IMG/VR virus record: IMGVR_UViG_3300038551_000086
Span: 1-61,286 of that record
Strand: one strand, 5' to 3'
DNA from: a virus
Length of the DNA: 61,286 nucleotides
This document shows positions 32,440 through 42,736 of the stretch, in pieces. A model generated the notes under the pieces. The model saw only the letters and a program-made list of their open reading frames with translations. It made no database searches and had not been told where the DNA came from. Numbering within the stretch: the stretch's first letter is position 1; the number at the start of each line of letters is the position of its first letter. The translations under genes and the position numbers were made by a program.

Positions 32440-32910
32440 ATGGCAAGTACTATTACAGCAGCAAGTTTAGTAGTAACGATTACGGAGAGTATTTTTTTAA
32501 ACGGCAAAGATCACGGCGCGGAGAACACCTTGACGCTTACGAGCATTAATGAAGTGACCAAGAGAATTGTCACCGTCCCGACAAGCGAAGTGATTCTGAT
32601 AGCATTTTCAACCGCAGTGGCAGCCGGAACTTTCGTCGAGAGCACCGTTAAGTATATCCGAATCACTAACAAAGACGACACCAATCACGTCGGGTTGATC
32701 TTCAGAAATGAGGACAGCGACGAGTTCAGCATTAAGCTGGATAAAGGGCAGTCGTTCATTTACAACGGCGACGTGTCGGGCGGTGTGGTTGACACGATGG
32801 ATGCGGCAGCGACCGCAGTAACGCCGAACACCTTTGCCGACCTTGTGGATATAACCGCAATCGCAGACACGGCATCGGTGGATGTTGAAATCTTTATTGC
32901 AAGCACATAA
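32440..32910 (+). CDS. Virion beta-sandwich protein (156 aa)
   Basis: Thr/Ile/Val-rich, with a pattern seen in phage head or tail decorating proteins (F-V-E-S-T-V-K-Y-I-R-I-T-N-K-D-D-T-N). No signal. SD GGAG directly before ATG. Confidence 0.5.
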   Translation: MASTITAASLVVTITESIFLNGKDHGAENTLTLTSINEVTKRIVTVPTSEVILIAFSTAVAAGTFVESTVKYIRITNKDDTNHVGLIFRNEDSDEFSIKLDKGQSFIYNGDVSGGVVDTMDAAATAVTPNTFADLVDITAIADTASVDVEIFIAST

Positions 32911-32924
32911 GAGAGGTAATAAAC

Positions 32925-33551
32925 ATGGCATTACCAGCAATTTTAGCAGGAATAGGTACTGGGATCGGGGCGCTTGGTTCATTATTCGGAACAGGCAGCA
33001 AGACCGAGATTCCGCCGGAACTCCGGGAAATTTACAACCTTCTGATGCAGCAGTCACAGGAAGGCTTATCAGACCGCACCGTTGACATGCTATTGCGCCG
33101 CGCGAAAACCGGGCTTGGCAATGAAGCCGGGGCATTGGGCGCAATGACCGAGGCAAGGCTTACCCGCCAGGGCGCGGGGACGGGCGTAAAACAGTCCGCA
33201 TTGAGCCGGATAAACGAACAGCGATTACGCGGCATCGGGGATGTGACAACTCAGGTAGGGTTAGCCGACGAAGAAGCGAAACAAGCCGCCTTGCGCCAGT
33301 TAGCGCAGTTAGCGCCGATGTTTGGCGACCCGAACTTTAAGAGCCAATACGGGCAGGGCTTCGCAGACCTGCTACAAGGAGGCTTGAGTTATCTTCTGAA
33401 TCAACCGGGAAAGCAACCGGCAGCCGCACCCAATCCGATACTTGACGCAGTGAATGAATTTCTTTACCCGTCAACTCAAAACCCGATCCAGGTACAGCAA
33501 CCGAATGTAAACCCGACACCTTACTTATTGCAGTTTGGCGGAGGCAAATAA
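32925..33551 (+). CDS. Internal virion / DNA ejection-type protein (208 aa)
   Basis: Gly/Ala-rich hydrophobic N-terminus (residues 3-22, L-P-A-I-L-A-G-I-G-T-G-I-G-A-L-G) without a cleavage site, then an amphipathic helical body and a Gln/Pro/Asn-rich C-terminus. This layout fits small ejection proteins in podoviruses (gp7/gp14-like). Followed by a Gln-rich helical gene and the 2143-aa giant. Confidence 0.6.
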   Translation: MALPAILAGIGTGIGALGSLFGTGSKTEIPPELREIYNLLMQQSQEGLSDRTVDMLLRRAKTGLGNEAGALGAMTEARLTRQGAGTGVKQSALSRINEQRLRGIGDVTTQVGLADEEAKQAALRQLAQLAPMFGDPNFKSQYGQGFADLLQGGLSYLLNQPGKQPAAAPNPILDAVNEFLYPSTQNPIQVQQPNVNPTPYLLQFGGGK

Positions 33552-34283
33552 ATGGCAGAGAAACTTGAGAGAACCCGAACACCTGACCGCTTGCAGGGCG
33601 CGGAGAACGCTTCACGTGCAATCGCCAACGTGCTCAACTTTACATTAGGGCAACAGATACAGCGAGAGCAGCAGCGCAAGGCGTTAGAAGCGGTTGCACA
33701 GGAGCAAGAGTTTAAGAAAGCGTTGCAACAGCAGGAGCAGCAAGCGGCGTTGTCGCGGTTGCAATCTGACCTTGCTCACCGGGCGGTTGCAGACCAACGG
33801 GCGCGGGATTTGGAACGGCAAAAGTTAGACGAGATGGCGCGGCACAACAAGGCAATGGAAGCGTCAGAAGCGGAACAAGCAAGGGCTTTAGCACAACAAC
33901 GCCGGGAATTAGCGGCGAGAACAAAGCAGGACGCGGTTGTTGAGAGCCTGTCAAAGTCGATGAAAGACCGCATTGATCGCCTTGATATACTTTACGGTTA
34001 CGGCAACGATCCGGCAGCACAATTACAAGTGCAACAGATATTGAAAGAGATACCTATCATTCAGAGGCAGCTTGACGCGGTAAGATCGGGCGGGGCTATT
34101 TCACCCGACTTTATGCAGCAAGTAGAGCAGACAACAACACCGCAACAATTCCCGGTAAGAGAAGAATTTGGTATATATACCCCTCCGGGACCAAGTTTTG
34201 CCATGCCGCAGACATACGGCGATTTGGAGAAAACAGCAAAAGGCGCAGCCGAACAACCTAAATCTAAGCCGAGGCTCTATTAA
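33552..34283 (+). CDS. Gln-rich coiled-coil protein, ejection type (243 aa)
   Basis: Residues 20-150 form a continuous charged/Gln-rich coiled coil; the C-terminus is Pro-rich. It ends one base into the giant gene's ATG. Likely a core or ejection protein co-packaged with its neighbours. Confidence 0.55.
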   Translation: MAEKLERTRTPDRLQGAENASRAIANVLNFTLGQQIQREQQRKALEAVAQEQEFKKALQQQEQQAALSRLQSDLAHRAVADQRARDLERQKLDEMARHNKAMEASEAEQARALAQQRRELAARTKQDAVVESLSKSMKDRIDRLDILYGYGNDPAAQLQVQQILKEIPIIQRQLDAVRSGGAISPDFMQQVEQTTTPQQFPVREEFGIYTPPGPSFAMPQTYGDLEKTAKGAAEQPKSKPRLY

Positions 34284-37200
34284 TGCCCGAAGAAATCCTA
34301 AAAAAAGTCTATGAAGGCGGATCGAAGTATTACGATCTGGATGATTACGACACTTTCAAACGGAAGATGCAAGACCCCGCAATCAGACGGAAAGTTTATG
34401 ATGGGTTGTCTCAGTATTATCAACTTGACGATTTTGCTAAGTTTGAAACAGATATAGGGATTCAGGCGAAGCCAAAGGAAAGCGAAAAAGATATTGGTTT
34501 TTTTAAGGCAGTCGGAAAAGCGTTATATCCAACAAGGTCATTTAGCCCGGAGGTGGTTAAGAAAGAGGGCGGGGACATAATTTCTTTAAACACAGTTGGG
34601 GAAACAGCCTTGAACGCTCTGATGTTGCTATCTGATTATATTCCTTCATCTTTTTTCCCCACAAGAAGCGGACCATATAAGGGCGTTAAAGAGACCATCC
34701 CGCAGGCTATTGCAAGAAGAAAAGAAAGATGGGAAACACTTTCGCCGGAAGAACTACAAACATCAGGGCAGGCTTTTCATTATGCACAGGGCGGAGTAGT
34801 TCAACCTCTTAGCCCGGAGATGGCTGAGGGTGTGGGCAAACAAGCCACTGAATTTATAGCCGACCCCCTTTGGATTCCTGGAATCAAAATAACCAAAGCT
34901 GGAATAGGGGCAATCTCAAGGGCTATGAAAGCTATGAAGGCGGGTAAAGAAGCTGACGCAATTAGAATAATCGGCAAGATCGAAGGAGTTACCGCCAACC
35001 AAGCCGACGAGTATGTAAAATTCTGGACAGCGCCGGAGAATAAGGCGAAATTGGATGAAGCTGAGGCGATAGTCAACAAGAGAGCGTTTGATGCAGAGAA
35101 AGTCGGCAAGCCGGAACTTGAGGCTTTAAACGAACGGCTTAGAACACAGGAACGATTAACCCGCTTAGGAAAACAGACCGAGGAAATGGCTGGAAGCCGG
35201 GTGATACTCGGACCCAACGAAGAAAGAATAACTATCCGACCCGACGGAAGCCGGATTATCCGCGATAAATACGGCAATCTGATTGAAGAAATACCGTCCG
35301 CTAAAGCAACGCCCGAAGATGTAGCTGTGAGAGAGAAATTAAGAGAAGCGGCGGTAAGAGAGAAGAAGCCCGAAGCCCCTACCCCGCTTGAACAGCTGAC
35401 CACCAAAGTCAAAGCAGGTGAGGCTACCGGCGAAGAAATCAAGACCTTTGTCAAAGAAAGCGAACCCGCAACGGTTGAGAAAGCCGAGCAGATATTAAGA
35501 AAGGCGCACAAGGAAGCTAAGACACCCGAAGAAGGTTCTGACATTGCTAACGGCATTGACGTATTGACACAGGCAAGCGGTAAAAAGCCGAAAGTGCCTA
35601 CGCCAAAAGCGCCACCTAAAAAAGCTCCAATATCTAAAAAGGTAGAAAAAGAATATCAGGCGGGGAGGGCAAGCGCAGAAGCCAATATACAGGAAAGAGG
35701 GGAGCAATTCGCAAGGAATATGGCGAAAAAGCCGGGATATGGAGCAACAGAAGAAATACAAGCGTATTGGAAGGGCTATGCCGACGTGCTGGATGAAGCA
35801 AGAGCACCCGCAAAAAAAGTGGCAACGAAGGGAGAATTAACACCTTATGAAAAATCAGCCAAAGGCGCACCATCGGGAGCGCAGAAGGTGACAACTGCAA
35901 TCGGGCGCGATCCGAATTTGCGATTGCTTGACAGCGAGATTGAGGGAATATACGGCAAGGGTACGAAAGAAACCGAGGACTTGATTAGGAAAATTGGCGG
36001 TGGCAAAAGAACCCTTGACGATGTTTCCCGCGAATTGCAGGAAGCTGGAACGATTGCACCCGCACCGCAGGACTATAATTCACAGCACCTTATCAATTTG
36101 ATTACCGAAGATGCGCCGACAGTGGCAAAGGCAGAGCGACAGGCGGAGAAAGCGGCAGAGCAGGTTTTCGGCAAGACAGCGAAAAAAGCACCGAAGGTTC
36201 AAGAGCGACCTACTCCCCCAACGCCGACAGGGGCAAAAGAGAATATCGCTTACAACAATTTTAAAGAGGGCGACAAGTTTACTGTTGACGGTGAGGAATT
36301 TACTGTTACAAGCAAGATGATTGAGAATGACGGTGAAGTAGTAGGTGTCAGGCTTAAAGACCGAAAGAATTACGAGCAAGATTTAACAGATTGGAAGTCA
36401 GGTGTTGATATTGACGAAGGCAGTTTAAAGAAAGCGGGGGCAGAGCCTACACCTGCAATAGAACTTACAGCCTTTAAACCAAATCCCAAATTGCCAGATT
36501 GGTTAAATGATGCAATGTTGAGAGAGGGCAAAAATCCAAACAGACCTTTCAATGAGATAGATATTACAAATAAGTCGGTAAGAGATGCCATAGAAGCCGA
36601 TCCATCCTTGACAAGGAAAGAGAAAGATTCTTTGTTGAAAACCGGCTCAAGGCAAGAACCTACACCTGCACCGAAGGCGGAAACACCCGCTAAACCGGAG
36701 ATCGTCGAACCTGAGCAGGCTGGGACGGCAAAACAGGGCGTTTTAGGGGAAGGCGAGACTGCACCCACACCGAAAGCCGAGCCGATTGAACAAGTCACAA
36801 AAGGGAAAAAGGAGTTTCCAAAGAATTTCAGAGAATTATTGCCAGAAGAACAAGGGGCACTTGTCGTTGACACCTTAGAAAAAGGTGAAATAATAAAGGT
36901 TGGCAATACTGAATACAAAATAACAAGCAAGACTCCCAAGAAGATAACCATAAAAAATTTAAAAACAGGGAAATCCGGCACTATTTATAAATGGGGCAAT
37001 CAGAATGTTGCATGGATGAAAACAAAGAATGACGGGACAGCGACAGGATTTTTTAGAGACATTGAATCTGATATAACAAGAAGCCTTATAAGTGAAAAAA
37101 ATATATTCGGGCAAGTCAAAACAGAAGCCTACAATAGAGCAATAAAGAGGTTCGATGAATTAAAAAGTCAAGCAAAGCCCAAAGCCGAGCCTACCCCCAT

Positions 37201-40200
37201 CGAGCAGGTGACGAAGGGGAAAGAATTGAAAGAAGGCGAATCTATCCCCTTGCAGCGCGGCACGAAAGAGTTTACCGAGCAACAGGCGAAAGCGGGAAAG
37301 AAACCCGCAAAGCTCACCAAACAGCAAAAGAAAGAAAAGTTTGCTAAGAAGCTGGAAGAAGGAGAATACAAGGGGGATATGTTTGTTGAGGAAGGCAAAG
37401 CGCGACAGACTTCTTTGCTGGAAAAGGAAAAGCCGACACCGCTTGAACAGGTGGCAAAACCGACCGCAGAGTTGAATTATGCAGACAGATGGAATAATAG
37501 CCTAAAATTGGGCAGAAAGGTTGAACTCGTTAAGGGCGGGAAATGGGTAACGAATAAAGGCGGATTGTCAAAACTTGGTGAGAAAATTGCCGAATCAAAA
37601 TGGGAAGATATTTCACCCGCAGCGCAAAAAGTTTTACAACGGGAAATTGATAAATTTTACAAGACCGCTAAAGCTACACCCGTCGAACAACTCACCGCGC
37701 CTAAACAGACCTTCCGCCAGTTTGTCGAGAGCAAGGGTGTAGAGTGGGATCAGGTTAGCGGGGCAAGGAAAGATGAAGTGTTGCGGCAACGGTTGTTTGA
37801 CGAATTTCAAGGGAAGAAACCGGAAAAGGTGAATGTGACATTTACCAATCTGCAAGAGATACCGGGATCAAAAAAGGCTACGATAATGGTTGACCTGCCG
37901 AGCAAGACAACGGTAGGTTATGATGCTTCTCGTCATATCTTGAGTGATGCGGAAAAAGCGAAACTCAACAAGGCTATACAAAAAGGCGGATTTGAGGGCG
38001 CGGTTGAAGAACCGGAATTCTTGCTTATGATGAAAGATTACAAGCCCAAGAAAGCAAAGACAGGCAAAGAGTTTGCCGAGGGCTTACTTGACGCGGCGAA
38101 AAAGGATATATTCGGGCAGGAACTCGGCATAACTCCCGATCCTTACCGCAACCTGAAGAAGTTTCTCGATGAAAACAAGCTGAGGCTCACCGATGCCGAG
38201 CGCAAGAAACTGATGGATTTCGCCAGTGGCGTAGCAAAGCGCGGATTGCTTACAGCAGAGAAACGCCAGCAGTTGATTGATGAATATATTGCCAAAAACT
38301 TTACGCGGACACCGGAAGGGATACCGACAGCGAAAACGGGAGAAACGCCGCTCGAGAGGTTGACTAAGACAGAGCCGATAACTCCGGCAGTCACAGAAGC
38401 GACAGAGGGAACGGTAAAGAAAGTTAAGCCTAAGACTTTCCGACAGCTTGAGAATAAGTGGAAGCAGCCGATGGGCGAAGGGAAACCGACTACACCTGGC
38501 TATAATGTTGAGAAGATGCACCCGGCATTGAAAGACGAATTGCCGCAGATAATTGAGAATTTCCGGGAAGAATTTAACTTGATGCGCGGGGAACGGCTTA
38601 CCACCGAGCAAGCTATTGATTCGGCTATTAAATTCGCCGGGAATCTAACAGACGATGCAGTAATGACCCTGAAACGCTCAGACGTAACAAATGCGTCCCA
38701 CCTGCTCGGCGCAAGAATTTACGTCAACAACCGATTGCTTGAGATTTCCGACAAGTTGGCTGCCATACCGAAAGACGCAAGCGGTAAATTAATCGGTGAA
38801 ATTACCGCAGAGAATAAGCACGTTCTTGATATGTATATGAAAGTCCGATCATTGGGAACAGAAACAGCAAGGGCTTTGCGCTTTATGCAGATACCGATGG
38901 GCGACAACCTGATAAACGGGATGAAAAAATACCGTGACGTTCTTGCGAAAATTGATCCCAAGTCTGCTAAGGTATTATCGGATGTTATTGCCGATGCCGA
39001 AAAACTTCCCACTAAAACCGATGCAATACTATTCTGGTGGTATAACGGTATGTTGTCAAACCCGTTTACCGACCTTGCAAACATTACCGGGAACGCTTCA
39101 CATCTTACGTGGGAAATAATGACCAATATGGCTCATAAACCATCGTCCATAAAGCAAATGTTCAAGGGGCTTTGGGAAGGTTCAAAGGAAGGCGTGAAGC
39201 AAGCAAAGGCAATTTACAATCAGGAAAAAGAATTGTTAAGCAAGTTTTCCGGGGACATTGGACGGGCAAGGTATGACGTATATCCTAAGACGAAAGTCGG
39301 TAAATTTCTGAGGAGTACTCTACCAACAACCCGACTTGCGATGGAAGATGCAATATTTTCAAACATGGCTAAGCAAATGAGAATCGGGGTTGAATCTCCG
39401 ATACTGGCTAAAAAATTCGGCACTACCGTTGACGATGTTTTAGAAACCGTAAAGAATGTTATCGAAAATCCTGAGTTTGTAGCAGGAGCGAATGATAAGG
39501 TGTATAGAGACTTAGCTGAATACGCCGAGAAATACGCTGAATATTTGACCTTTAGAACGCCGCTAAAGAGCAAGTTCATGCAGGGAGCGCAGCAAACGCT
39601 TTGGGTTAAGCCGTTTATTCCCTTCCCGCGCGTAATGGCAAATATCGCAAAGGCGGGATTTAAAAACTCCCCGGCTGGAATTATAAAATTTTTCGGCAAA
39701 GATGCAAAGACGCTATCCGCTTTTGAACGGCAGGATATAGCAAGACGGGCTTTGGCGGGGACTGCGGTGTTTTCGGGATTGGGCACAATGATGGCGGCGG
39801 GAAAGATTGAGATAACCGGATCGGGACCGGAGAGCAAGAAAGAGCGCGAATTATGGGACAAGATGGGATACAAGCCGAATCACATCTACATCGTTGACGG
39901 TGACGGTTCAAAGACCGGAATATCCTATCAGAACATAAACCCGTTTAACGTGATTCTTGCGGTAATGGGTAACTGGCAGGATCAGTACCGTTTCGGGAAC
40001 AAGCTCACCGACGACGAGAAAACCCTTACCGAGAGGTTGAGTTATGCCCTTGCCGGGGCAGCGGCAACCATGACCGATCAGAGCTTTATGCAGGGCATAT
40101 CAAATCTATACGACTGGATCAGGTATAAAGACGAGGGATATTTAGAGGACTTCTTTACCAAACCGTTTATCCCAAACATTGTCGGATTTCCGCGAAACTT

Positions 40201-40714
40201 GCGGGAATATGTTAGCGGGGAAAAGCCGAGATATGAAGCAAGAACATGGTGGGAACGGCTTAAAAGGAGAGTCGGGTTGTATGAAGGGCTGATACCGACT
40301 TACAGCGCATACGGCGGACAGAAAGAAAGCGGTTATGAAAGATTCCCCTACTTCCCTACTGATATTGAGAGAGACCCGCTATTGGAAAATCTCAGGGGTA
40401 AAAATGCTTTAATCAGTGTTCCGTCAAAAAATACAAGCATAAACAACCGGAAGATAACCGATAAGGAATACTCTGATTATGTCAAGTTTAGCGGCAATGA
40501 AATAATCAGCAAACTAAGACAGAATCAGAACGAAATTTTGAAGATGAACGCGGAAGATACGCAGGACTACATTGACAACATCGTGAGAAATGCGCGGAGG
40601 AACGCAAAGGAAACCATTGAAAACCGATCAGGCGGGGCATTGCAGCAACTCACCAAACCGCGAAGCAGGACAAGACCGAGACCGACAAGACCAAGAAGGG
40701 CAAGAGTAAGATAA
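34283..40714 (+). CDS. 2143-aa giant virion/ejection protein (large polyvalent-type)
   Basis: The N-terminus has two copies of a K-V-Y-[ED]-G-x-S-x-Y-Y-x-L-D-D-[YF] motif within residues 8-55, as in other giant phage proteins of the large-polyvalent class. Residues about 120-700 and 740-1400 are segments of predicted helix separated by Pro/Lys-rich linkers, several of which repeat P-x-P-[LIV]-E-Q-[LV]-[TA]. The final about 700 residues are long helices and include hydrophobic stretches (about 1820-1860). The last 15 residues are Arg/Pro/Thr-rich. It is probably ejected with the genome to form a channel, or carries enzyme modules. No catalytic motif is clear to me. Confidence 0.6.
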   Translation: MPEEILKKVYEGGSKYYDLDDYDTFKRKMQDPAIRRKVYDGLSQYYQLDDFAKFETDIGIQAKPKESEKDIGFFKAVGKALYPTRSFSPEVVKKEGGDIISLNTVGETALNALMLLSDYIPSSFFPTRSGPYKGVKETIPQAIARRKERWETLSPEELQTSGQAFHYAQGGVVQPLSPEMAEGVGKQATEFIADPLWIPGIKITKAGIGAISRAMKAMKAGKEADAIRIIGKIEGVTANQADEYVKFWTAPENKAKLDEAEAIVNKRAFDAEKVGKPELEALNERLRTQERLTRLGKQTEEMAGSRVILGPNEERITIRPDGSRIIRDKYGNLIEEIPSAKATPEDVAVREKLREAAVREKKPEAPTPLEQLTTKVKAGEATGEEIKTFVKESEPATVEKAEQILRKAHKEAKTPEEGSDIANGIDVLTQASGKKPKVPTPKAPPKKAPISKKVEKEYQAGRASAEANIQERGEQFARNMAKKPGYGATEEIQAYWKGYADVLDEARAPAKKVATKGELTPYEKSAKGAPSGAQKVTTAIGRDPNLRLLDSEIEGIYGKGTKETEDLIRKIGGGKRTLDDVSRELQEAGTIAPAPQDYNSQHLINLITEDAPTVAKAERQAEKAAEQVFGKTAKKAPKVQERPTPPTPTGAKENIAYNNFKEGDKFTVDGEEFTVTSKMIENDGEVVGVRLKDRKNYEQDLTDWKSGVDIDEGSLKKAGAEPTPAIELTAFKPNPKLPDWLNDAMLREGKNPNRPFNEIDITNKSVRDAIEADPSLTRKEKDSLLKTGSRQEPTPAPKAETPAKPEIVEPEQAGTAKQGVLGEGETAPTPKAEPIEQVTKGKKEFPKNFRELLPEEQGALVVDTLEKGEIIKVGNTEYKITSKTPKKITIKNLKTGKSGTIYKWGNQNVAWMKTKNDGTATGFFRDIESDITRSLISEKNIFGQVKTEAYNRAIKRFDELKSQAKPKAEPTPIEQVTKGKELKEGESIPLQRGTKEFTEQQAKAGKKPAKLTKQQKKEKFAKKLEEGEYKGDMFVEEGKARQTSLLEKEKPTPLEQVAKPTAELNYADRWNNSLKLGRKVELVKGGKWVTNKGGLSKLGEKIAESKWEDISPAAQKVLQREIDKFYKTAKATPVEQLTAPKQTFRQFVESKGVEWDQVSGARKDEVLRQRLFDEFQGKKPEKVNVTFTNLQEIPGSKKATIMVDLPSKTTVGYDASRHILSDAEKAKLNKAIQKGGFEGAVEEPEFLLMMKDYKPKKAKTGKEFAEGLLDAAKKDIFGQELGITPDPYRNLKKFLDENKLRLTDAERKKLMDFASGVAKRGLLTAEKRQQLIDEYIAKNFTRTPEGIPTAKTGETPLERLTKTEPITPAVTEATEGTVKKVKPKTFRQLENKWKQPMGEGKPTTPGYNVEKMHPALKDELPQIIENFREEFNLMRGERLTTEQAIDSAIKFAGNLTDDAVMTLKRSDVTNASHLLGARIYVNNRLLEISDKLAAIPKDASGKLIGEITAENKHVLDMYMKVRSLGTETARALRFMQIPMGDNLINGMKKYRDVLAKIDPKSAKVLSDVIADAEKLPTKTDAILFWWYNGMLSNPFTDLANITGNASHLTWEIMTNMAHKPSSIKQMFKGLWEGSKEGVKQAKAIYNQEKELLSKFSGDIGRARYDVYPKTKVGKFLRSTLPTTRLAMEDAIFSNMAKQMRIGVESPILAKKFGTTVDDVLETVKNVIENPEFVAGANDKVYRDLAEYAEKYAEYLTFRTPLKSKFMQGAQQTLWVKPFIPFPRVMANIAKAGFKNSPAGIIKFFGKDAKTLSAFERQDIARRALAGTAVFSGLGTMMAAGKIEITGSGPESKKERELWDKMGYKPNHIYIVDGDGSKTGISYQNINPFNVILAVMGNWQDQYRFGNKLTDDEKTLTERLSYALAGAAATMTDQSFMQGISNLYDWIRYKDEGYLEDFFTKPFIPNIVGFPRNLREYVSGEKPRYEARTWWERLKRRVGLYEGLIPTYSAYGGQKESGYERFPYFPTDIERDPLLENLRGKNALISVPSKNTSINNRKITDKEYSDYVKFSGNEIISKLRQNQNEILKMNAEDTQDYIDNIVRNARRNAKETIENRSGGALQQLTKPRSRTRPRPTRPRRARVR

Positions 40715-40741
40715 CAATTTAATTAAAGGAGCAAGAGGGCA

Positions 40742-41263
40742 ATGAAAACACTGTTATTTTTAATCTTAATGAGCGTAGCAATTTGGGCGCAAACGGCAGT
40801 CAAGACCGTCCCGCAGAGTCACGATTGGATAAGGATTTATGACGGGTTGCTTGGCGACAACGGCGACGGAGTGGACACTACCGATGCCTTTTCACCGAAG
40901 CAATGGGAAGGCGTACTAACCTTAGCTTGTGAAATCGACACGGGCGATGTTGACGTTAGCGGAACGCCGGATAGCTGCCTTTCGGTCTATTTCCAGATCA
41001 AGCGCAGATATGTATATCCGGGAAATCAAGCAGTTGACCAGGATTGGATGGGCTACTACGACGGAACCGATGTGACAAAGGTTAAGATTGATACCGTAGC
41101 GCGGAGCGTAATAAACACGGATGCTTGCTTGTTTTACATGAACCCGGCAGCCGAAATGTCAACCACCGGAGAGTGGGCTTGGGCGGATAGCATCAGGTTC
41201 ATTTTGGGAATCGGCGTAGGTGATAGTCTTGAGTCCGTAAAGTTAGACGTGGGAGGTCAATAA
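40742..41263 (+). CDS. Exported protein with Sec signal peptide (173 aa)
   Basis: Signal peptide 1-17 (L-F-L-I-L-M-S-V-A-I-W-A then Q). Mature domain all beta with D-S-C-L-S-V-Y-F-Q-I, no known family. AAAGGAG precedes the gene. First of the post-giant exported set. Confidence 0.6.
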   Translation: MKTLLFLILMSVAIWAQTAVKTVPQSHDWIRIYDGLLGDNGDGVDTTDAFSPKQWEGVLTLACEIDTGDVDVSGTPDSCLSVYFQIKRRYVYPGNQAVDQDWMGYYDGTDVTKVKIDTVARSVINTDACLFYMNPAAEMSTTGEWAWADSIRFILGIGVGDSLESVKLDVGGQ

Positions 41264-41655
41264 TGGCACGTAACGTAAGACCACTATTCGGCACAGATTA
41301 CAGCTTTTCCGAATCTTCCGGCACTTCCAACATTAACGGCACGAAGATTGTCAACGATTATCCCCCTTCCGCTAACAACGTGGCGAGTATTTTCATCCAT
41401 TCTGACGGGGCAAGCGTGACCTCTATCGAGATGGGAATATATTGCCAATTTTGGAGTGGCGTGGATTGGGGACCGTTACACGCGGTTATCGACGAAAACG
41501 GGGCAGCAATCACGATAGACCCGTCTGAGGATGAAGATCGTGACGCAGACCTCTACGGGCAACCCTGGTGGAAGGAGAATGACGGATGGAGGATTGTCTT
41601 AACAAGGGCAAACCCGACAACCATAGCGGGACAGGCAACCGCAATAATAAGGTGA
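41263..41655 (+). CDS. Unknown beta-rich protein (130 aa)
   Basis: No signal peptide. Pattern S-F-S-E-S-S-G-T-S-N ... V-A-S-I-F-I-H-S-D-G suggests a beta-sandwich. ATG overlaps the last base of the previous stop. Perhaps the virion-bound partner of the exported proteins around it. Confidence 0.5.
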   Translation: MARNVRPLFGTDYSFSESSGTSNINGTKIVNDYPPSANNVASIFIHSDGASVTSIEMGIYCQFWSGVDWGPLHAVIDENGAAITIDPSEDEDRDADLYGQPWWKENDGWRIVLTRANPTTIAGQATAIIR

Positions 41656-41659
41656 AAAT

Positions 41660-42736
41660 ATGAAAAAATTAATCTTTCTGATTGTGCTTTTGGGGATTGC
41701 GGCGGAGGCGATAGCACAGACACCGCTACCCCGGAAAAGAACGCAGTGGCTCGATTTGTCGGAAGCGGTAAAAGACTCAATCCGGGCAAGCGGTTATGTT
41801 TTCCCTGTCCCATCCGATAGTGTTTCTCCCGATACGTCCTATGTATCTGCCGACTCCGGGCTTGGCGGGGGCGGATGGTTAGAGTTGGGTGATTCCGTAG
41901 GTGTGCACGTCAACGTGGACAGCGTGACGATTGACATTCTTAATGATACTCTCCGGGCGGATACATTGCGATTGGTTACAATCACCGCTTTGATTGACAC
42001 TATTGCAACACTATACCCGATACCGCACGATTCGCTTGATACCGACACAATTTGGGTTAGCGCCGATAGCGGTTTAGGAGGCGGAGGATCGGTTGAATTA
42101 GGCGATACCATAGGCGTTCACGTCAACGTAGATAGTGTAACAATAGACATTTTAAACGATACCTTGCGAGTTGATACAACCAGAATAGCAACCTTGCCCG
42201 ACGTGAGCGACAGTTCACAATACTATTACTGGCGTTCCGTCAGCCATGACCACTACCCCTCTTATGGCAACCTTGTCCCATGGGATTTGAACGACTACCA
42301 GACCGATCAAGACAGCGTATTTATCTGTTTCTGGCAGGAAGCGGCGACACTCAAGCCCTATATCGAAATTAAAGCGGATAGCGCAAGCACCGATAGCCAA
42401 TACGTTCACCTTGTTTATTCTTTCACTGCACCGAGAAATGTTTCCGCCATTAGCGATACTTTGTTTATTGTCGAGTTTAAAACATCGGTGGCGGATACCG
42501 ATTCGGTGGGTTGTGAGTTGCTTGTTTACGAGGGCACAACGGCAAGATACGCGACAGATACAATGACCGCTTCAGCGACATGGACGACAAAAGCGATTAC
42601 AAACGCTCAGGGTACATTATCCGACATCGTAAAAGAGGACAGATTTCAGTTGATTATAAGGGTGAAGGCTCTTAATTCCTCTGCGGCGGTTGACCCGACA
42701 ACCTGGATTTCACGGATCAGGGAAAGGTGGTGGTAA
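41660..42736 (+). CDS. Exported fibre-like protein with tandem repeat (358 aa)
   Basis: Signal peptide 1-20 (L-I-F-L-I-V-L-L-G-I-A-A-E-A-I-A then Q). Two copies of a roughly 70-aa unit (about 50-118 and 120-178) share S-A-D-S-G-L-G-G-G and V-H-V-N-V-D-S-V-T-I-D-I-L-N-D-T-L-R. The C-terminal half is a beta-sandwich-like domain. This fits a fibre made by internal duplication. Confidence 0.6.
   Translation: MKKLIFLIVLLGIAAEAIAQTPLPRKRTQWLDLSEAVKDSIRASGYVFPVPSDSVSPDTSYVSADSGLGGGGWLELGDSVGVHVNVDSVTIDILNDTLRADTLRLVTITALIDTIATLYPIPHDSLDTDTIWVSADSGLGGGGSVELGDTIGVHVNVDSVTIDILNDTLRVDTTRIATLPDVSDSSQYYYWRSVSHDHYPSYGNLVPWDLNDYQTDQDSVFICFWQEAATLKPYIEIKADSASTDSQYVHLVYSFTAPRNVSAISDTLFIVEFKTSVADTDSVGCELLVYEGTTARYATDTMTASATWTTKAITNAQGTLSDIVKEDRFQLIIRVKALNSSAAVDPTTWISRIRERWW

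Noticed and set aside
34801-35556. 251-codon minus frame inside the giant gene
   Set aside because: Antisense shadow of a Lys/Glu-rich helical region, which gives Ser/Leu/Phe-rich reverse frames.
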